In this document: positions 51,064-64,000 of the stretch, one piece after another
How the letters are laid out: every line of letters begins with the position of its first letter
How positions within the stretch are numbered: the first letter of the stretch is position 1
From: Scatophagus argus
Taxonomy: Eukaryota > Chordata > Actinopteri > Scatophagidae
Direction of reading: 5' to 3'
Length of the DNA stretch: 64,000 nt
Assembly: GCF_020382885.2 (NCBI RefSeq)
Contig: NC_058504.1
Span: 17,309,019 to 17,373,018, forward strand
Notes under the pieces: model-generated
Databases searched by the model: none
What the model saw: only the letters and a program-made list of their open reading frames with translations
What the model was told of the DNA's origin: nothing
Translations under genes and position numbers: made by a program

Positions 51064-52443
51064 GAGATGAAATGATTATGCTGTTAAATCCATAGTATAT
51101 TTTTTTTTTTTTACATGGAGTGTATTTTTTCTTGTACATTTTCAATACTACAAGAATTGTAATGTTGCATATTAACTGAAACAAATGACACTTTATTTTC
51201 AGAAATGAAATGTAAGGGTCAGCAGCTTGACCCAAAATCTATCTTTTGACAATTAGTCACCCCCTTGTGAGCTTTAAGGGCGGTTGTTCTTTGCTTCTTT
51301 AGGGAATACAGTAGCCAGCATGAATTCAGGTCAGCTGCAATGAATTTAAAGTTTCAAGAAACATCATGTAAATGTATAGAGAAACAGCAGCTGTAACACC
51401 ATTTATTTTTCAGAATACATGCTTGAAAGGGTAAAAAAAAATACAGCGAAAGACTGCCTTTTCATCAAAGCTACCGCAAAAATTACAAGTAACAAGTAAC
51501 TGGAAATGTAAAAATAATATAAATAGTCATTACTGGGACCAACATAACAGGTGTAATAATTTATTTCTGGTATCAGGCAACCAAGCTGTGGTGTGTAGCT
51601 CTGCAGGTGTGGTGGCCAGTGATGGAACTACAGGTGACACTGTTCTCTCTGACTCTTGGATACTTTGCCACACATGCTGTCACCAAATATCTAAATATCA
51701 AAGCTGGATCATATAATCCCTTACAAGACAAACACACATAGATCAACAACACAAGTGTAAGCACTGGATGAACACCTTGTTTTCCACAGATTTGGCCCTG
51801 TATGTTACCATAAGTGCATAACAATAATGACAATAATGGACTGGTTGCACAGCAGACATTTTGTCATGTCACAGCAGAAGACTCACAGTGTACTAATGAT
51901 TGCTGCATTTAACTTAGGGGAGGTCGTGCTACTGTGCATGCTGCTTCACTGTCACTGGGACACTTAAGGGAACTGAGCTGTCATCATTTTTCCTGCAGAG
52001 ACAAGTGAAAATGTCTGCTGTGCAGCCTGTCCGTTGCATATGCAGCTAGCCTACAGGCCTACAACACATACATAATATCACTATGCATCATACATCAATT
52101 TGTCATGTTCAAAAACACTGTTTCAAACAATATATGTTGAAGAAAAATTGGCCAATAAACAATCTTTACAGCAGTGGTGTGACATGACATTATTTCATTT
52201 TATGCTGTATCATCATTACATCATTAATTTTGTTTGAATTCAAATGGTTTTGTCTCTAAAAACCAAATACAACACATTTACCACCATGAGCACTATCATG
52301 ATATATATATATTTATATATATATATATATATTGCGTTTTGACTGGTTTTTGATTGCTTTCCCTTAAGAGGACAGTGACCCTCTGCTCTATTTCATGCCA
52401 AGGATCAAAGTTCACTATCTCTCTCCCTCTCTCTCCCCTTTCG

Positions 52444-52478
<35 letters not shown>

Positions 52479-52679
52479 GCACAAACTACTTTTAATGTGT
52501 AGAAATAAGGAAGTATTCCTCCATGTGAACAACTAAGTTTTAAAAACTATATCAATAAGAGCACAAATGAACAGCAACAACGTGTGTGTGTGTGTGTGAG
52601 ATGGGGTGGGAGTGGGGGGGGGGGGGTTCCTCATCACCCATCACTTCAGTGTGACTGTCCCTTTAAGAAAATGCACTTG
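51064..52679. other. itk-cyfip2 spacer
   Basis: No gene is recognised. It contains an (AT)n block (about 52300-52332), a TC/CA compound repeat (about 52419-52478), (TG)n near 52580-52597 and a G-rich tract at 52603-52626 next to the presumed cyfip2 promoter. Confidence 0.55.
52603..52626 (+). promoter_or_regulatory. G-quadruplex-forming tract upstream of cyfip2 exon 1
   Basis: GGGG-T-GGG-AGT followed by 13 consecutive G gives at least four G-tracts with loops of 1-3 bases. It sits about 200 bp before the inferred first-exon donor, so within or close to the promoter. The role is inferred. Confidence 0.5.
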
Positions 52680-52840
52680 CAGCCATTTTCTGCTCTTTGT
52701 GTGGGGTGGATTAGCTGTGGGTAGGCGCTGGGCGAAAACTAGAGCATCAATCGGCACAGAAGGCTAGGGGGAAAAAAGATTAGCGAACCTTGGACCGCCG
52801 TCGCAGATTTTGGATTGCCGGACGGACATGCAATTTACAG
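52680..52840 (+). other. cyfip2: Probable non-coding exon 1 of cyfip2
   Basis: The coding exon at 57571 opens with an acceptor before the ATG, so an upstream untranslated exon must exist. CAATTTACAG|GTATGT at 52840/52841 is a strong donor. The preceding sequence has raised GC and CpG content (GACCGCCGTCGCAGA, GCCGGACGGAC) unlike its surroundings. The left boundary is a guess. Confidence 0.45.
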
Positions 52841-55800
52841 GTATGTGGCAAATGTAGCAATGGATGGAACCGCAGCGCTGGAGACGAACGGGGCTGGTGA
52901 TGCGCTCTGGGTTAGTGATGATGGCTGGAGACTGGCGAGCTGTTTTTTTTTTCACAACCTCCTCTACCCCATTGTGCATCATTCCCGTTATTTACCTCTC
53001 CGTGCATAACAGAGATAATCAATGGGTGGATCACCGAGAAATCGCCGTCTCTCGTGAGCCGGATCGAGCGTCCCGGTTTTCACGGATTATTCTGACACAT
53101 GAATGGGATCCCCGTTAGCTTATATCGGCATAGCTCACACTGAGATGGGTGGGGTGAGGATAGGGTGCTTGTGTAGCAAGTGCACACTGATGGAGGATGG
53201 ATCACGGAAAAGCTGAACGATTTTCTTAGCTGGTAACGACGTTTTCGGCGCACAGAGAGGAAAAAAAAAAGATGTCTGCTATGATAAGAGGTTAGAATTT
53301 GATGCTTCAGATGGTTCGATTACACTTTCTCTCTCTTTCATATACACATTGTTTTTGCCCTGCTCTGTCCTACATCGCCGCTTTGACCCATCCGAGCAGC
53401 GTGCAGGGTGTAAGTGAGAGCAGGCCAGTCGTTCTCACAGCGTTCACAGCGGCCTGTATCAGCAGGGCTGTTACTGATGCGACTAACGGCAGGTTCACCT
53501 ACTTCCGTTTCAAGTGTCTGAACCCTGTTGTTTGATTCTTTTTTTTTTTTAACTCTCCGTTACATTATGATACATGCGCCCAGTAACTTAAACCAATAGG
53601 TTGTGTACATGAATATGCTGTTGTATCAAACTGGCTGAGTTGTAACGACCAGACCCTCACCAGCCAGCAGTGATGTAATGATGAGGCTGCTGCTTGCTAA
53701 TACTGATGCACATACCACATGCAAAAAAACACCATAATATTCCTTTTAATATTTCCAATGAAGTCAAGTCCTGTTTTCACTAGACTTGGCTTGGATAAAT
53801 ATGCAAAAATTATATAATAATACTAATGATAATAAGCAGTTCAGTCGATACTGAAAATAACCTTTAATTTATCCCTCAAATATGGTTGGAATTGTGGTTG
53901 TTGTAACATATGTGTCATAGCTAATACATTGTACCATACTACCAGCAATATAACTAATAGCAGTAAACCTGGTATAATCACGAGCAGACAATAGCAGCTA
54001 TTAATACTGTTTCCAGTTCAGTAAATGAAGACAGAAAGCATGTGGTTATAAATAATGAACCAACCACCTAAACATCCAAAGAAAAGGGAAGCAGAGATAA
54101 ACAATGTGGACAAACTGTGGTGAAAGTATGCAGGTGTGATACTGCAGATTAGTAAAGACATTTTTGAATATCCTGCAAACTCAAAGCCCGGCGATGTGTT
54201 TGTTTATGATCCTCTACCTGTCAGTGTGAGCCAGTCGTAACGCGAGGCGCCAGGCTTATGTTGCATATTCATGTGATGGTCATTGTTGTCGGTCTGAAAG
54301 GAGAGCATGACATCACGGGCGATCATGAGACAACAGCACAACAGGTTTCCCCTCGCCGGTCTCTGAAATGACAATCAGCCTGTCAAATACCCCAGCTGCC
54401 CTGCACATGATGACGCGCTGTAGACTGCACAGATGCTGCTGGAACGCACATGTGACTGGTGTTTATTTGTGTGTGTGTTTCTGTCAGTGAACGTGGTTTG
54501 AATGATCATGTGTACATACGTGTCCAAATGCTTAGGAATCCCTGTCTTCACGCTGATCGGATCTCATCTTATTGTGAGGATGAATATGTTTTACAAAGCC
54601 AGCCTTAGGGGGAGATCCCACTGAGTGGTGTGGCCCTGGAGTTGACACACTTTTTCTTACTCTCTGTCCTTCTATCTGGCTCTGGATGTGTTACACGAAT
54701 GCCCAGCAGCACATAATGGATCTGTGTTGATGCTGCTGTTTTTCTTTTTCTCTGTCTCATTCTCATTTGTCTTTTTTCTTTGCCATAATCATTTGAGCAT
54801 TTCTTCAGACTTATTTATTCTTTAATGGTTTAATGTCACGAGGAGATATGATCCCAGTTTCTTGGTGTACAATAGCTTTAGTTATAATGTCATGTCAGCC
54901 ATGGGGAATTTTGCTATGCTTGTCATTCATGTTCTGTGTTTCATTTTCCCCAAGAGCCCAACTACTGTGTGAACTGTGTAAAAGGAGTTATCATGTGTGG
55001 CCTACAGCTATGTTACTAAGTGTCCAGAAGGGAATGAAGGGGCCCTTTGCTTTGTAAAGATGCATACACACACAGACAGACACACCAACTGTTGAAAAGA
55101 TTCGGGTACAGAGTGGGAAAGTTTATTCAGCCAACGCAGGCTTCAGTCTGCGTCTGTATTCCCAAGCACAGATGGGAGTTTAACAGAACTGAGCGTGTTT
55201 ATCTGCCCTACAGAATCCCTTTTAACAAGCTGCGTGTTTCCTTTTCTATAAGATGAACAGTTAAAAATAACCAGCCAAGTCTTCAAAGAACCAGACAATG
55301 CTTGAATCCAGGTTGTGAAGTCAACAGCAGTTAAAAAAAAAAAAAAAAAATACAGGAAACTGCAGTCTTTTTTTAAACATCTGAATTACAAGGTTACAGC
55401 AGCACAGGGAGCTTCATTAGTGTAATTTCAAATCTGTATGTCTTTACCCATTGCCTTTTCACATGTCACACTTTTCATCCAATAAACCTCAGTCTTAAGT
55501 AATTTACCTTATTAACGCCTCTATTTGAATGGCTTTTTGTGTAGCACTAAACTTAAGTGTATGTAAGTATCATTAGACGACTCTGATGACTCTGGCACTG
55601 GTCTTATTGTGACCTCAAGTTCTGTGGTCTAGCTAATTCAAATATAAACTCTGGGCATGTTGAAGTGACAGGAAACTCAACCCACCTCCCTTCTCATTGC
55701 TTTTGCAATCATGTATATCTGCCCGCATGTGGGACCACAATCAACAAGAATGTGTCTCAGTGAATGTGTGAGCTCCGCCTGTGTCATTTCTTTTTCCTAA

Positions 55801-57570
55801 AACCGATCCCTCTTTTGATGACAGAATTACATTTGAAAGTATACCCTGACATTCCTTACATTTATTATTATTACAAGGAGCAAAGTATGAAGATTGGGCC
55901 ATTTAGTGAAAGCCACAAAGCCACTCTATGAATTGTAGAGTAAACATCTTACGTTGGCTTGACATGTTGTCAAAATGCTGCTGTTTTGACTTTTAAATGT
56001 AGCTTCACCTCTCTGTTCATGTCATCCTCAGTCTGTTGCTGACTTTAAGGGAAAAAAGACATACATAAGATCCTATAATCCAGCTTTATTCATCAACTTT
56101 TTGTCTACCTATGGCAAGAAGAGGAGAGACAGTCACGTTTTCATTTTATCGGCCTCTTTTCTCTGTGCTGTTTGGCCTCTGGCAACCTCAGCTCTAGTTG
56201 TTCTCTCTCTGGCTGTGAATATTAAGCTGATTATTGGCTCTGTCAGCCCTGTCTGCCAGGTCAGACATAAAACACACATTCTGAGAGGCACATGATATAA
56301 AAGTGAGTGCATACACACACTGCTTTGGCTGGGCTGGAGTTTTATAACGAAAAGAGGGCACTGCAATGGCTGTACTGTAAGACGGTTTAGCCATTCATTT
56401 CAAGGACAGATCAGGTGGAGTACAGTCATTATAGCTGTGGATTTTTAAAGTTTATGCGTGAGGTGAATGCACATTCTTTGGTCGTATATATCACTAACTC
56501 TTCATTTTAACTTATTAAAAATCTAAAATATAAGCTCTCCTAAAGCTTCTGTGAAAAGGCGATTTCAAGTGGGTCCACTGCCTTTGCACGACAGCACATT
56601 TTTCTGTTTGTCAGATGTCATTCACTGCCACATTTTTCGTCAGCTTTCTCAAGTCAGTGAGATTTCCTGGCCTACGCATTTCAAGATTTTATGCTTCGAA
56701 TATGCCTCGAGTCAAATGAAAAGGTTGAACGGAAACAGTCTTGGGTCTCTGCCCTTTACTTCCTCTGATCTTTAGTCTAGTGTTGACATATTGTGAAATG
56801 GGAGGGGATACAGGTGCAGAGCGAACACGTGAACATGCGGCAGCACATAAGTCACGACAGGGCTTCAGAAGAGGAAGTGGAGTTATACATGTAAAGAGAA
56901 TATTGGGTGTATTTGTTTTTCAGTTAAGAGAGAAATCGCATACAGTTTGACTGTGCTGTGGCATTTGACTGTGCCTCCACCATTCATTTGATCCATTGAT
57001 TGTCTCTTACACTTTATTTCAGCCTCAGCCTGCTCCTAAAACTAACCCTGTCAGAATGACTTGACACCACTCACCGTGTTCCAAATTTATTAATTTGAAC
57101 AGACTGCATATTATTGAACTAATGGGTCTTTTTAGTTAAATTTGACTTCACTGCACTGCTAGACAAGCTGGATGTTTCATCAGTTATCTTTTATTTCTAA
57201 ATAAATTTAATAAACCTATCTGTTTTTATTATATATTTTAATCTATTAAATTTCTGTTTAACATATTTCAACAGATCATCTATCACTTTTAGTTATGTAT
57301 TTTAACCACTTGCTGTTTTATTTCTGCTTCACCTTCACCTTCATTTGTAGTGTTTAGTTGCTTTGACTGGGTATCTGAATATATTTATTTAACCAAACTA
57401 CATTTTTTATTTTATCATATCTAATATGCAACCTGGCAACTTCTGAATAACCGCCTGGGGCACAAGTACCCTGACTGCATATTCAGCCCCATTTTGCATC
57501 TTAAGGCTGTGTCATAGAGCTTTTTCTGCATCCTTATCTCAAATTATGGTTCTCTTTTTATTTCTGTCAG
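52841..57570 (+). other. cyfip2: cyfip2 intron 1
   Basis: About 4.7 kb between the probable 5' UTR exon and the first coding exon. No other exon is recognised. The first 500 bp keep promoter-like CpG content. An A-run lies near 55333-55350. Confidence 0.5.
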
Positions 57571-57591
57571 GCTGGGGTGTTGTGTGAGTGA

Positions 57592-64000
<6,409 letters not shown>

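Overview
The window is vertebrate nuclear DNA, most likely from a percomorph-type teleost fish. The genes are split by many GT-AG introns. Microsatellites are dense, and the transposon debris (Tc1-like elements, a hAT-type MITE, L2-like tails) is typical of fish. All five genes have close vertebrate orthologues. Exon coordinates were read by hand from splice-site consensus, reading frame and phase, and remembered homology. No alignment or search was run.

Layout. 1-7075 (+): the 3' end of gria1 (AMPA receptor GluA1). It carries two alternative C-terminal tails: an ordinary GluA1 long tail (exon 6618-6785), and a read-through tail (to 4705) that resembles the short tails of GluA2/GluA3 and ends in a PDZ ligand. 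7.1-28.5 kb: about 21 kb with no recognisable gene, containing a scrambled Tc1-like transposon (13651-15196), a tiny hAT-type MITE (24671-24766) and many simple repeats. 31604-39533 (-): a 12-exon LONRF-family gene (two RING fingers, TPR-like region, LON substrate-binding domain). 41439-42203 (-): med7, with its coding region in one exon. 44938-50800 (+): a complete 17-exon itk (Tec-family T-cell kinase). 52.7-64.0 kb (+): the first two thirds of cyfip2 (WAVE regulatory complex), 20 coding exons followed past the right edge.

The med7-itk-cyfip2 neighbourhood matches the human 5q33 block. gria1 is farther away on human 5q, and the LONRF gene lies between them here. The genes do not form an operon. 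itk (T-cell signalling to actin) and cyfip2 (Rac-WAVE actin control) are functionally related neighbours, while gria1 and cyfip2 are both synaptic genes.

Most notable: (1) gria1 has kept a potential GluA2-like short tail ending TVKI. (2) cyfip2 encodes glutamate in the genome at the codon that mammals recode from Lys to Glu by A-to-I editing (human K320). (3) The same cyfip2 exon lacks one glutamine at its acceptor. (4) The LONRF protein is short (596 aa) and both RING fingers are intact. (5) Several perfect hairpins and transposon mosaics lie in introns and intergenic DNA.
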